From: Candidatus Aminicenantota bacterium
GTDB lineage: Bacteria; Acidobacteriota; Aminicenantia; JAMOAD01
Assembly: GCA_027061995.1 (NCBI GenBank)
Contig: JAMOUT010000088.1
Span: 1 to 5,743, forward strand
DNA length: 5,743 nt
Direction: 5' to 3'
Program-made: the position numbers and the translations under genes
In this document: positions 1 through 5,454 of the stretch, in pieces
Position numbering within the stretch: position 1 is the first letter of the stretch
Layout of the letters: each line of letters starts with the position of its first letter
The notes under the pieces: generated by a model
Database searches by the model: none
What the model saw: only the letters and a program-made list of their open reading frames with translations
Told to the model about the DNA's origin: nothing

Positions 1-73
1 TTCTTTAAAATTTTCCAACTCTTTTATTATTTCAAAAAACGATAGAATAATTAAATTCCAAAATATCAAAAAG

Positions 74-116
74 AAAAGCTTCAAAGCATCGAAGCTTCCA
101 AGCCTTCGAGCTTTTT
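74..116 (+). terminator. Possible stem-loop terminator of a gene left of the window
   Basis: AAAAGCT (74-80) can pair with AGCTTTT (109-115), and inside it CGAAG (90-94) pairs with CTTCG (104-108), ending in a run of five T (112-116). The stretch is built from reiterated AAGC/CTTC words, so alternative pairings such as GCTTC/GAAGC exist. A terminator for an upstream gene is plausible, but the interrupted stem makes this weak. Confidence 0.25.
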
Positions 117-331
117 CAAAATCATGCGAGATTTCACAAGAGCTGAGGGTTTTAATAGTTAGATGCCCTGAGAGTCGAAACAAAGTGGAGATCCCGCACC
201 AATTTATAAATCGGGAGAGTAACAATGAGAAAAAACTTGTGAGGGTAAATCAAAGAATAAGAAAAAAATTGGTGCAGCTGCCCGAAAATGTTTTTAGCTC
301 CGATGCTTCGAGGCTCTATGCTTTAAGCTTT
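75..331. repeat. Imperfect inverted repeat pair bracketing about 230 bp
   Basis: The arm at 75-89 (AAAGCTT-C-AAAGCAT) is complementary to the arm at 318-331 (ATGCTTTAAGCTTT) over 14 bases with one unpaired C. Between the arms lies a second exact complementary pair (196-205 with 266-275). The arrangement resembles either a long folded RNA or a miniature inverted-repeat element. No transposase is present and no flanking target-site duplication was recognised, so this is only a description of the repeats. Confidence 0.35.
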
Positions 332-432
332 GATGGAGGAGGTGTAAATATGTGGTTAAAAACAAGACTGAAATTTCCGATGAAATGAGCGAGAGCTTTA
401 CTTCTCCGCTCGTTAAATGTTTGGGATTTTAA

Positions 433-477
433 ATTTTGTTGAAAAATGTTAAGAAATTGATTAATATTTAAGGAGGA
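433..477 (+). repeat. Peptide-gene leader repeat, copy 1
   Basis: A 36-base block at 433-468 recurs without mismatch at 5455-5490. In both places it is followed (after one extra T here) by AAGGAGGA, the ribosome binding site of a small secreted-peptide gene. The similarity continues across the start codon: 22 of 24 bases match between 485-508 and 5516-5539 in the signal-peptide codons. The block contains TTGAAA, 17 bases, then TAATAT, which looks like a promoter. Transcripts from it would begin inside the ribosome binding site, so a conserved 5' untranslated or recombination segment is at least as likely. Confidence 0.8.
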
Positions 478-481
478 AAAG

Positions 482-697
482 ATGAAAAAAATTTTATTAA
501 TATTAATACTATTTTTCTTTGTTATAGGCTCAATAATTGTTTTCGCTAAGAGTCTTAATGGGGCAGATTCTAAAATTGAAAGAGGATTATGTTTAAAACA
601 TTATGTGATTGTTATTGGTGACGGCGGTCCATGTAAAAAGTTCGTTGATCAAGCAAATGGAGATGTTTATTGGATTTGCAGACCGAAGAAAAAATAA
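482..697 (+). CDS. Small secreted Cys-containing peptide, GGPxC/WxC type (71 aa)
   Basis: I do not recognise a named family, but the build is that of a tiny exported peptide. A Lys start (MKK) leads into a hydrophobic stretch at residues 4-22, then a hydrophilic remainder with cleavage possible around residues 22-28. The mature part has three cysteines, C37, C51 and C66, in the frame C-x13-C-x14-C, with GDGGPC at 46-51 and WIC at 64-66, ending in a basic tail (RPKKK). The peptide at 5507-5722 shares the GGP-x-C and W-x-C signatures and the leader DNA, so the two are paralogues. This copy lacks the paralogue's C44, leaving an odd number of cysteines; intermolecular disulfides or an unpaired thiol are possible. 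The start is fixed by AGGAGG at 471-476, five bases upstream. A strong terminator follows at once, so it is probably transcribed largely on its own. Small exported peptides beside six-bladed propeller genes recall the NVEALA-type peptides of Bacteroidales, but that exact motif is absent. Confidence 0.78.
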   Translation: MKKILLILILFFFVIGSIIVFAKSLNGADSKIERGLCLKHYVIVIGDGGPCKKFVDQANGDVYWICRPKKK

Positions 698-708
698 ATC
701 TTAAAAGA

Positions 709-742
709 GGGGATGGCAATATGTCATCCCCCTTATTTTTTT
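709..742 (+). terminator. Strong intrinsic terminator after the first peptide gene
   Basis: A stem GGGGATGGC (709-717) pairs with GTCATCCCC (723-731), nine pairs including one G-U, around a five-base loop AATAT. CTTA and seven T (736-742) follow. It begins 12 bases after the stop of the peptide gene and stands between it and the propeller lipoprotein at 797. Some read-through into the propeller genes would give much more peptide than propeller transcript. Confidence 0.88.
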
Positions 743-762
743 AGATAATAGGCTAAAAAAAA

Positions 763-789
763 TTGCTGAAAATAATTAATTATTATAGA
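763..789 (+). promoter_or_regulatory. Weak promoter candidate overlapping an AT palindrome
   Basis: TTGCTG (763-768) and TATAGA (784-789) are separated by 15 bases. A perfect 14-base palindrome of A and T (771-784) lies between and overlaps them. Transcription from here would start at about 795-797, on the start codon of the lipoprotein gene, which has no recognisable ribosome binding site. The spacing is short and the region is AT-rich, so chance matches are likely. Confidence 0.25.
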
Positions 790-796
790 ATAGTAA

Positions 797-1873
797 ATGA
801 AAAAAATTATTAAATTATTTTTTATCATAATTATTGTTTTCCATTGTAATTGCGAAAAAAAAGAAATAGTAAAAAAGAATTTGCTCGAAGTCAAACAGAA
901 AATTTTAGAAGATTTAAAATATCCCGAACAACTTTTGATTAATGAAAATGGGATATTCATAAACGATAGTGGGAAAATCTTCTTGTATTCGCTAAATAAA
1001 ATCACCTTAAAAAAAATATTTAACAATAATGGAGATGAATCATGTGGCGAGACAAAGATATTTGTAAATGGAGATAAAATACTTATTTACTATTATAATA
1101 CGGGGGATTTTAAAATATTATCAATTCTTGGTAATACTGTAAAAACAGGAAAAATTTCATCTTTTAACACAACTAACTTGTTGTTATTATCAAATAAAAT
1201 AGTAAGAGTGGCAACTGATTTCAAAGGTGTAAATATAATTCTTCTTGATAACAATCTTCGGGAGATAAAATCAGTATTAAAAATTATTGATAAAGATGAT
1301 AAAAAAGGTAGTATTGAAACAATTAATGTGGATTTTGGTAAAAAAATAAGGAAGAAGAAAAGAAAAGTTTACAAGGGACGGATTTTTGTTGTTTGTAATG
1401 ATAAAAGGTTGTATGTGGCGGATACCACAAATGATTTTTCCGTAAAAGTATTTGACGGAGATGGGAATTATTTGAAGAATATAAGGAAAAGAAAATATAA
1501 GAGAATCAAATGCACGGAAAAATTAAGGAAAATACTTTCTGATATCAATAGAAAGGAATATGAGAATAAGTGTGAAAAGCAAAGGGAATTAATTGATATA
1601 GTAAGGAGGATATATGTAGATGAATATCCTGAATTCATGCCTCCTTTTTCGGATATTTTTGTAAATAACACTAATTTGTTTTTTAAAACTTTTGAATTTG
1701 ACGAAAGTGGAAAAAGTGTGAAATTCATAGTAATGGATTTGGATGGAAAAAATATTAAGATATGTTTTTTGCCAACTCCTTGTGATTTTTTGTATTCATT
1801 TTTTAAGGATAAATATTATTTTTTAAGAAAAAATAAGCAAAAATGGAGCCTTGTGATTAAAAAATGGAATTAA
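797..1873 (+). CDS. Putative beta-propeller lipoprotein, divergent member (358 aa)
   Basis: This is probably an envelope-anchored member of the six-bladed beta-propeller group found at 1902 and 3711. Residues 4-15 form a hydrophobic signal, and C17 or C19 (FHCNC) could be lipidated, although His or Asn before the Cys is unusual for a lipobox. Propeller-like strands include residues 204-230 (LYVADT, then VKVFDGDGNYLKNI). A very basic segment (182-194) and a charged helical insertion (about 238-272) follow. Next comes DEYPEFMPPFSDIFV (275-289), which aligns with FPEYFPAISYFFV in the neighbour. The FGxxGxGPGEF motif of the other two is replaced by FNNNGDESCGET (75-86). The only nearby ATG gives a good signal sequence but lacks a Shine-Dalgarno sequence. 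The next gene starts 28 bases after the stop, so the two form an operon. Ligand and function are unknown; the fold assignment rests mainly on its alignment with the two better members. Confidence 0.72.
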   Translation: MKKIIKLFFIIIIVFHCNCEKKEIVKKNLLEVKQKILEDLKYPEQLLINENGIFINDSGKIFLYSLNKITLKKIFNNNGDESCGETKIFVNGDKILIYYYNTGDFKILSILGNTVKTGKISSFNTTNLLLLSNKIVRVATDFKGVNIILLDNNLREIKSVLKIIDKDDKKGSIETINVDFGKKIRKKKRKVYKGRIFVVCNDKRLYVADTTNDFSVKVFDGDGNYLKNIRKRKYKRIKCTEKLRKILSDINRKEYENKCEKQRELIDIVRRIYVDEYPEFMPPFSDIFVNNTNLFFKTFEFDESGKSVKFIVMDLDGKNIKICFLPTPCDFLYSFFKDKYYFLRKNKQKWSLVIKKWN

Positions 1874-1901
1874 GTAAAAGAAGAAAATTACGGAGGGAGA
1901 G

Positions 1902-2945
1902 ATGATAAAGGAGAAATCAGGAAAAGTTATTTTTTTTATGATATTCATGTTTACCATAGTGGTATCGGTTTTATTAGCAGATGTGCAATCGAAAAAAAAG
2001 ATAGGAATATTAAAGAAAATTTTAGTGGCAAATAGTTTGAAAATCAGAAATAATGATCTGATTATTGTTTCGAATTATAAGGTTTATCATTATGAATTAA
2101 ACGGAGAAAACATAAGGTTTGTTAAATCTTTCGGAAAAAAAGGGGAAGGTCCGGGCGAGTTTAAGACTATTCCTGAAATTATATTAAATAGTAAGAATAT
2201 CATAACTTATACGCCTTATAAGATTATTTTTTTCGATTTTAACGGTAAGCTGAAAAAGGAAATAAGAATGAAAAACAATGGAATATATTTATTATCAAAC
2301 TCAATAATTGTTGAGAGTCTTGATATGATAAAAAAAGGATTTGATGTAAAGTGTTTTGATTTATCGGGAAAATATAAGAGCTATATCTCTTTTATAAGAA
2401 CTCCTGTTTCAATAATTGATTCAGGACAAGAGCATGTATTTGATTTACTTTGTGGTGAAAGTTTATTGGATGTGAGCAAAGATAATATCTTTATTATAAA
2501 AGATTCTCGAAATTTCGTGATTAGTGTTTATAATTCAAAAGGTAAAAAATTGTATGATATAAGTAAAGGTTATAAAAAGATAAAAGTAAGCGATAAAATA
2601 AAAAAAATATACATAAAACGGTTTAAAAAGGAGAAAAAACAAATGCTCAATATAATGAGAAAAATAAATATAAAGGTTAAATTTGCTTTCCCCGAATATT
2701 TTCCTGCTATTTCTTATTTTTTTGTAAGAGGAAATGATTTAATTGTGAAAACTTATGAAAAAAAAGGAGACAAATACAAGTGGTTAATATTGGATAAGAA
2801 AGGAAAAAGTAAAAATGCATTATATTTGAGTGATAAAATAAAAGATACTTTAATTGATTATGATAATCATAGATTCTATTATTTGTTATTTAATGAAGAT
2901 AGTGATTATTATGAATTATATACTGAAAAAAATTCAGGTAATTAA
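1902..2945 (+). CDS. Secreted six-bladed beta-propeller-type protein (347 aa)
   Basis: The product carries an N-terminal signal (hydrophobic residues 9-25, cleavage plausible after LLA at 24-26) with no Cys for lipidation, so it is likely periplasmic or released. FGKKGEGPGEF at 77-87 is the characteristic motif of six-bladed beta-propeller proteins of the NHL/TolB-like kind. Repeating strand-turn units include residues 106-121 (KIIFFDFNGKLKKEI), 148-161 and 195-222 (IFIIKDSRN, then ISVYNSKGKKLYDI). A Lys-rich helical insertion (about 228-260) precedes FPEYFPAI (263-270) and the last blades. The start is supported by GGAGG at 1892-1896. It sits 28 bases behind the propeller at 797 and is clearly related to it, so the pair probably arose by duplication. 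No catalytic residues are evident. Binding of a small molecule, a peptide or another envelope protein is the usual inference for this fold. No terminator is visible after the stop. Confidence 0.82.
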   Translation: MIKEKSGKVIFFMIFMFTIVVSVLLADVQSKKKIGILKKILVANSLKIRNNDLIIVSNYKVYHYELNGENIRFVKSFGKKGEGPGEFKTIPEIILNSKNIITYTPYKIIFFDFNGKLKKEIRMKNNGIYLLSNSIIVESLDMIKKGFDVKCFDLSGKYKSYISFIRTPVSIIDSGQEHVFDLLCGESLLDVSKDNIFIIKDSRNFVISVYNSKGKKLYDISKGYKKIKVSDKIKKIYIKRFKKEKKQMLNIMRKINIKVKFAFPEYFPAISYFFVRGNDLIVKTYEKKGDKYKWLILDKKGKSKNALYLSDKIKDTLIDYDNHRFYYLLFNEDSDYYELYTEKNSGN

Positions 2946-3135
2946 TTCAATATTTCGGTTTGAAAGTTAATACAATCCTTATAAGAAACAAAATTTTTAG
3001 CAAAGAAGGAAAGACAAAATATTGTAAGAGATATAAGTAAAATACAAGCCCGGAAGGCTGCCTAAAAATGATTTAATGACTTATTACGAGCTTTATTAAT
3101 AGACTTAAAGAAAATTCAAAAAATTTCAAAACCAC
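2946..3135 (+). other. Non-coding left half of the 461-bp regulatory gap
   Basis: I see no gene here. The only structures are short weak stems: TTCAA/TTGAA at 2946-2964, AGCC/GGCT around CGGAA at 3047-3059, and CTTTA/TAAAG at 3091-3110. None is followed by a T-run. The transcript of the two upstream propeller genes therefore has no obvious intrinsic terminator and may run on into the next unit or end by another route. Confidence 0.5.
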
Positions 3136-3164
3136 TTGACAAATTACAGTTTCTTTCTTATATT
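3136..3164 (+). promoter_or_regulatory. Near-consensus sigma70-type promoter
   Basis: A perfect -35 box TTGACA (3136-3141), a 17-base spacer and TATATT (3159-3164, five of six matches to TATAAT) make this the best promoter in the window. Transcription would begin at about 3170-3173, giving a leader of roughly 235 bases before the peptide gene at 3407. That leader contains the small ORF, the CT tract and the anti-Shine-Dalgarno element. It probably drives the 3407-5341 cluster. Confidence 0.75.
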
Positions 3165-3196
3165 AAATAATTATGATTAAAGGCGGAAAAATTAAG

Positions 3197-3289
3197 ATGG
3201 TAGGATTAAAGGGAACGAACGGTTTTACTCTCTCTCTCTCTCTCTCTGTAAAGATTGGATTTACTGTGAATTTGTTAATAATAAATTAA
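3197..3289 (+). CDS. Candidate leader-peptide ORF with CT tract (30 aa, or 38 aa from ATG 3173)
   Basis: The ORF starts at ATG 3197, preceded by an AGGCGG ribosome-binding-like site (3181-3186) at a spacing of ten bases. An in-frame ATG at 3173 lies almost on the predicted transcription start and would be leaderless. The (CT)10 tract encodes alternating Leu and Ser after the sequence NGFT, and the product ends in a short hydrophobic stretch (VNLLIIN). The TAA at 3287-3289 lies one base before an anti-Shine-Dalgarno element for the peptide gene at 3407. That is the geometry of a translational attenuator, where translation of the leader ORF frees the downstream site. One extra CT unit would stop translation at 3249-3251; one fewer would move the stop to 3298-3300. 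GFTL also recalls the cleavage site of type IV prepilins, but the ORF is too short and lacks the usual Glu. It could equally be an untranslated chance frame. Confidence 0.35.
   Translation: MVGLKGTNGFTLSLSLSVKIGFTVNLLIIN
3228..3247 (+). repeat. (CT)10 dinucleotide microsatellite
   Basis: Twenty bases of uninterrupted CT lie about 57-76 bases downstream of the predicted transcription start and inside the small leader ORF. Such tracts are prone to slipped-strand changes of two bases, which here would change the reading frame and the position at which leader translation ends. Confidence 0.95.
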
Positions 3290-3290
3290 A

Positions 3291-3399
3291 ACCTCCGTGA
3301 TGAAAACCGAAAAAGAAAATTAGGAAGTTACAAAGCTTTCGACTTTTGCAATTATGCAAAAGATAAATTTAATTAAAATTTAAAAAATTAAACGGAGGT
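3291..3399 (+). promoter_or_regulatory. Shine-Dalgarno sequestering leader structure of peptide gene 3407
   Basis: ACCTCCGT at 3291-3298 is the exact reverse complement of ACGGAGGT at 3392-3399, the ribosome binding site of the gene at 3407 (spacing seven bases). Pairing would close a 93-base loop. Inside it are a perfect 8-bp hairpin (3343-3362) and a weaker AAATTT/AAATTT stem (3365-3381), which bring the two arms closer together. The upstream small ORF stops at 3287-3289, so a ribosome finishing there would cover the anti-site. A translational attenuator, a ligand-sensing leader or a thermosensor are all compatible; the complementarity itself is seen directly. Confidence 0.55.
3343..3362 (+). 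promoter_or_regulatory. Perfect 8-bp hairpin or operator-like inverted repeat
   Basis: CTTTTGCA (3343-3350) and TGCAAAAG (3355-3362) are exact complements around the four-base loop ATTA. It lies in the leader of the peptide gene, within the loop closed by the anti-Shine-Dalgarno pairing. No T-run follows, so it is not a terminator. It may help fold the leader, or be a protein-binding palindrome in DNA. Confidence 0.5.
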
Positions 3400-3406
3400 A
3401 AGAAAG

Positions 3407-3646
3407 ATGAATAATAAAATAGGCAAAAGAAAGATAGAAAAGATTTTGTTTTCTGTTTTATTAAGCATATTGTTGATCGTAGGGGTGTTTGTTACTTCTT
3501 TAATTACACAGAGTGATGTTATCGCAATGTCAGCGGGGGATTCTATATGTTGGACCGGAGTATCGTGCTATCATGTTGGTCAGAAATGTAATGTTAGTTG
3601 TGATTGTAACTGGATAGGAATATGTAAGTACGAATATGTAAAATAA
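3407..3646 (+). CDS. Small secreted six-cysteine peptide (79 aa)
   Basis: This is a tiny exported peptide without a family I can name. A basic start (MNNKIGKRKIEK) is followed by a hydrophobic core at about residues 14-34 and cleavage near VIA-MSA-GDS (38-46). That position is comparable to where the NVEALA motif sits in Bacteroidales peptides. The mature part of about 35 residues holds six cysteines, C48, C54, C61, C65, C67 and C73, enough for three disulfides, and ends in a short charged tail. The final NWIGIC resembles the W-x-C end of the peptides at 482 and 5507, so it is probably a diverged relative. Its leader is different from theirs: it has its own promoter (3136-3164) and a ribosome binding site, ACGGAGGT, that can be masked. 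A 14-bp hairpin separates it from the propeller lipoprotein 64 bases downstream. Signal, toxin, adhesion or ligand roles are all open. Confidence 0.8.
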   Translation: MNNKIGKRKIEKILFSVLLSILLIVGVFVTSLITQSDVIAMSAGDSICWTGVSCYHVGQKCNVSCDCNWIGICKYEYVK

Positions 3647-3660
3647 ATAATATAACAAAT

Positions 3661-3693
3661 AAGAGAACGGGCTTTTTATAAGCCCGTTCTCTT
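3661..3693 (+). terminator. Perfect 14-bp hairpin between peptide and lipoprotein genes
   Basis: AAGAGAACGGGCTT (3661-3674) pairs without mismatch with 3680-3693 around the loop TTTAT, and one further T-A pair (3660/3694) is possible. The 3' side reads TTAATATAAGG with no T-run, so termination on the + strand would be inefficient. It could instead block 3'-to-5' decay and so protect the peptide transcript, or act as a partial terminator setting a high peptide-to-propeller ratio. The ribosome binding site of the next gene begins six bases later. Confidence 0.7.
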
Positions 3694-3710
3694 AATATAA
3701 GGAGAAGAAT

Positions 3711-4841
3711 ATGAAAGGAAATATTAAGATTTTTATTATTGTTTCTTTTATATTAATAGTTTTTCAAGGATGCGAAGAAAGAAAAAAGATAAAGCATTTT
3801 GATTTATTAGCATCGAAAAAAACTATTGGTGTTTACGGTGGAAATTATAGGGGGGTTTTCTCTTTTAGAGTTGATAAAGAAGGTTCGGTATATATTGGAA
3901 ATGGTAAAAAGGTTTGTATTGATAAATATGAGAGAAACGGAAAGTATTTATATTCTTTCGGGAGAAGGGGGAACGGACCTGGTGAATTTCAATGGGTACC
4001 TTTTATTTGCTTTGATAATAATTTGAATTTATATGCCATAAATAATAATAAATTGCAAATATTTAACAAAAACGGAATATTCAAAAAATCTGTAAAAATT
4101 CCGGATAATCCCGAATGGGGATATCTTCAAAATATAGAATATGTTTACGAAAATAAAGTTATTCTTACTTATGAAAATTCTTTTAGATATCGATTTGTTT
4201 TGTATGATTTTAATACAGTAGAGGAAAGAATTTTACTAAGGGATGAGAAAAAATATAGTGAAAAGGCTATGAAATTTCATAATCTTCTCGCCCGTTTTAC
4301 CCCTGCTATTTTTGTTGATAAAGATGGCAACATATATATTGCCGATTCGGTTGACTATAAAATTTATATTTTTGATAAAAACGGAAAATATAAAAGAACA
4401 TTTGAAAAAAAATACAGACACATAAAAATAGATTTAGCTAAAGATTTTATATTGCCAAATATAAAGAGCAAGAGACTATTAAAAGAGCTTAAATCCGGAA
4501 TTACATTAATAAAAATGGCTATTAAAAAAATAGGAGGAATTTACGAGAACTATCCCGATATTATCGGCTTAAATATTGATAATAATAAGATATATATATG
4601 GTCTTCAAAAAGGGATATTAACGGATACGGATATATAGTTGATATTTATAATAAAAATTTCAGACTTTTGGAAAAAAGAAATTATTATGATGATCTTAGA
4701 CATCGTATTGTTATTCGGAATAATTTTCTTTATATACCTGATATATTGCCGGAGAAAAATGAAAAAGTTGGCAGAGTCAGTTGGGCATTATATTCTCTCG
4801 GAACATCCGAAAAAATATTAAAATTTAAATTAAAATCATGA
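3711..4841 (+). CDS. Six-bladed beta-propeller lipoprotein (376 aa)
   Basis: This is the clearest propeller of the window. A lipoprotein signal (hydrophobic residues 5-18, lipobox FQGC with C21) is followed by Glu-Glu-Arg, so it is probably anchored in an envelope membrane. FGRRGNGPGEF (83-93) is the hallmark motif. Strand units with Asp-x-x-Gly turns recur at about 52-82, 98-121 (FDNNLNLYAI, KLQIFNKNG) and 200-231 (FVDKDGNIYIADS, then IYIFDKNGKYKRTF). A helical insertion spans about 241-276, ending near YENYPDII (278-285), the place where the 797 and 1902 products carry a PE(F/Y)xP motif; further blades run to about 365. AAGGAG at 3699-3704, six bases upstream, fixes the start. The last codon overlaps the start of the thioredoxin-like gene (ATGA), indicating translational coupling. 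No catalytic site is visible. A binding or scaffold role with the neighbouring peptide is inferred from gene order only. Confidence 0.85.
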   Translation: MKGNIKIFIIVSFILIVFQGCEERKKIKHFDLLASKKTIGVYGGNYRGVFSFRVDKEGSVYIGNGKKVCIDKYERNGKYLYSFGRRGNGPGEFQWVPFICFDNNLNLYAINNNKLQIFNKNGIFKKSVKIPDNPEWGYLQNIEYVYENKVILTYENSFRYRFVLYDFNTVEERILLRDEKKYSEKAMKFHNLLARFTPAIFVDKDGNIYIADSVDYKIYIFDKNGKYKRTFEKKYRHIKIDLAKDFILPNIKSKRLLKELKSGITLIKMAIKKIGGIYENYPDIIGLNIDNNKIYIWSSKRDINGYGYIVDIYNKNFRLLEKRNYYDDLRHRIVIRNNFLYIPDILPEKNEKVGRVSWALYSLGTSEKILKFKLKS

Positions 4842-5341
4842 ATAAAAAAACATGGATTTTTTTTAGTATTGTTTCTGTTTTTGTTAATGTTTTATTAGTT
4901 TATTTATTGAATTACAATTTAAATCTAAGAAGGAAAATCATTTTGAGAGACAATTATAAACACGAAATTAAAATTAACTCCGTCAAAAGCAAATTTAATG
5001 TTATTGTTTTACTAACAAACAAGAAACAGTGTTATGTTGGTATTTCTTCATCCTTTATAAAGTCTTTATTGAAGAAAAAAAAGAATCATTCAAGTGTTTA
5101 TTTTGTAGTTGAAAAGAAAGAGAAAAATGAAATAGACAAAATACGGGAGAAATTTAAAGTCAGGAATCTCTATTATGATCTGAATAATTCCATATGCTTG
5201 AGACTGGGAGGAGTGTTCCCTTCTATAGTTATTGTTGACAATAAAAGCAATATTATTTTTTATTCACCTATTTTTTCAAATGAGAAGATGAATAAGCTGC
5301 TATTAAATAGAATTAATCAAATTGTAAATTTACCAATATAA
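4838..5341 (+). CDS. Membrane-anchored thioredoxin-like protein lacking CxxC (167 aa)
   Basis: One N-terminal membrane segment (residues 6-25) precedes a domain whose strand-helix order fits a small thioredoxin fold. Strand NVIVLLT (54-60) leads to NKKQC with C65 at the usual active-site place. After a helix come strand SVYFVVE (86-92) and helix EIDKIREKF (98-106). GGVFPSIVIVDNKSNIIFY (124-142) then matches the cis-proline region (TPT-xx-D-x-x-G-x-I) of thioredoxin-like proteins. The second active-site Cys is missing (C-Y-V-G instead of C-x-x-C); the only other cysteine is C120. It may therefore work with a single thiol, pair C65 with C120, or have lost redox activity. With no signal cleavage site evident, it should face the periplasm from the inner membrane. 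Start and stop overlap the upstream propeller gene by four bases, and no separate ribosome binding site is needed. Its position beside Cys-rich exported peptides suggests a role in their thiol chemistry, which is inference. Confidence 0.7.
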   Translation: MNKKTWIFFSIVSVFVNVLLVYLLNYNLNLRRKIILRDNYKHEIKINSVKSKFNVIVLLTNKKQCYVGISSSFIKSLLKKKKNHSSVYFVVEKKEKNEIDKIREKFKVRNLYYDLNNSICLRLGGVFPSIVIVDNKSNIIFYSPIFSNEKMNKLLLNRINQIVNLPI

Positions 5342-5454
5342 TATTTATTTATAAAAAGCTTCGTATCTTATTAAAGAAAACGGTATTAGGATGAGAAAAG
5401 GGAAAAGAAGAAGCTATATTTAGGTATTTTTACAGATGATTTTTCGGTTTTTAT

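Larger units (their letters stand above)
1..432. other. Left-end stretch with no convincing gene
   Basis: No well-supported gene lies here. One + frame is free of stops from position 2 to the TGA at 386-388 and could be read from a GTG at 185. It has no ribosome binding site, no recognisable domain, and a composition that follows the local repeats, so I treat it as chance or the decayed tail of an upstream gene. The stretch is noticeably less AT-rich between about 120 and 350 than the rest of the window. It holds several complementary segments: GCACCAATTT at 196-205 with its exact complement at 266-275, an 8-bp palindrome GCAGCTGC at 274-281, and a bulged hairpin at 387-411 (GAGCG-A-GAG against CTC-CGCTC). 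A structured RNA or the remains of a small mobile element are both possible; nothing decides between them. Confidence 0.4.

Noticed and set aside
185-388. A 67-codon + frame from a GTG, open to the left window edge
   Set aside because: It has no ribosome binding site and no recognisable motif. It runs through inverted repeats, and its content follows the repeated DNA words rather than protein-like sequence. A decayed gene end remains possible.
439-467. TTGAAA-17-TATAAT-like promoter (TAATAT) in both leader repeats
   Set aside because: The start point would fall at about 473-475, inside the ribosome binding site (471-476), giving a message that cannot use it. The same holds at 5461-5489.
733-1026. 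Minus-strand open frames at 733-1026, 1468-1728, 4236-4421 and 5386-5583
   Set aside because: All lie opposite or across well-supported + genes. They are rich in Phe and Ile, as expected when poly-A coding DNA is read backwards, and they lack ribosome binding sites.
3197-3289. Type IV prepilin fragment, suggested by NGFTL in the small ORF
   Set aside because: It lacks the Glu after GFTL and the long hydrophobic helix, and the residues after the motif come from the CT tract. The leader-peptide explanation fits the position better.
3826-4821. Additional + frames at 3826-4026 and 4639-4821
   Set aside because: Both lie entirely inside the propeller lipoprotein gene in another frame, without start signals.
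1930-4864. T8 runs in the signal codons of the genes at 1902 (1930-1937) and 4838 (4857-4864) as phase-variable tracts
   Set aside because: They encode Ile-Phe-Phe in hydrophobic segments, as expected in AT-rich signal sequences, and comparable A runs occur throughout the window.
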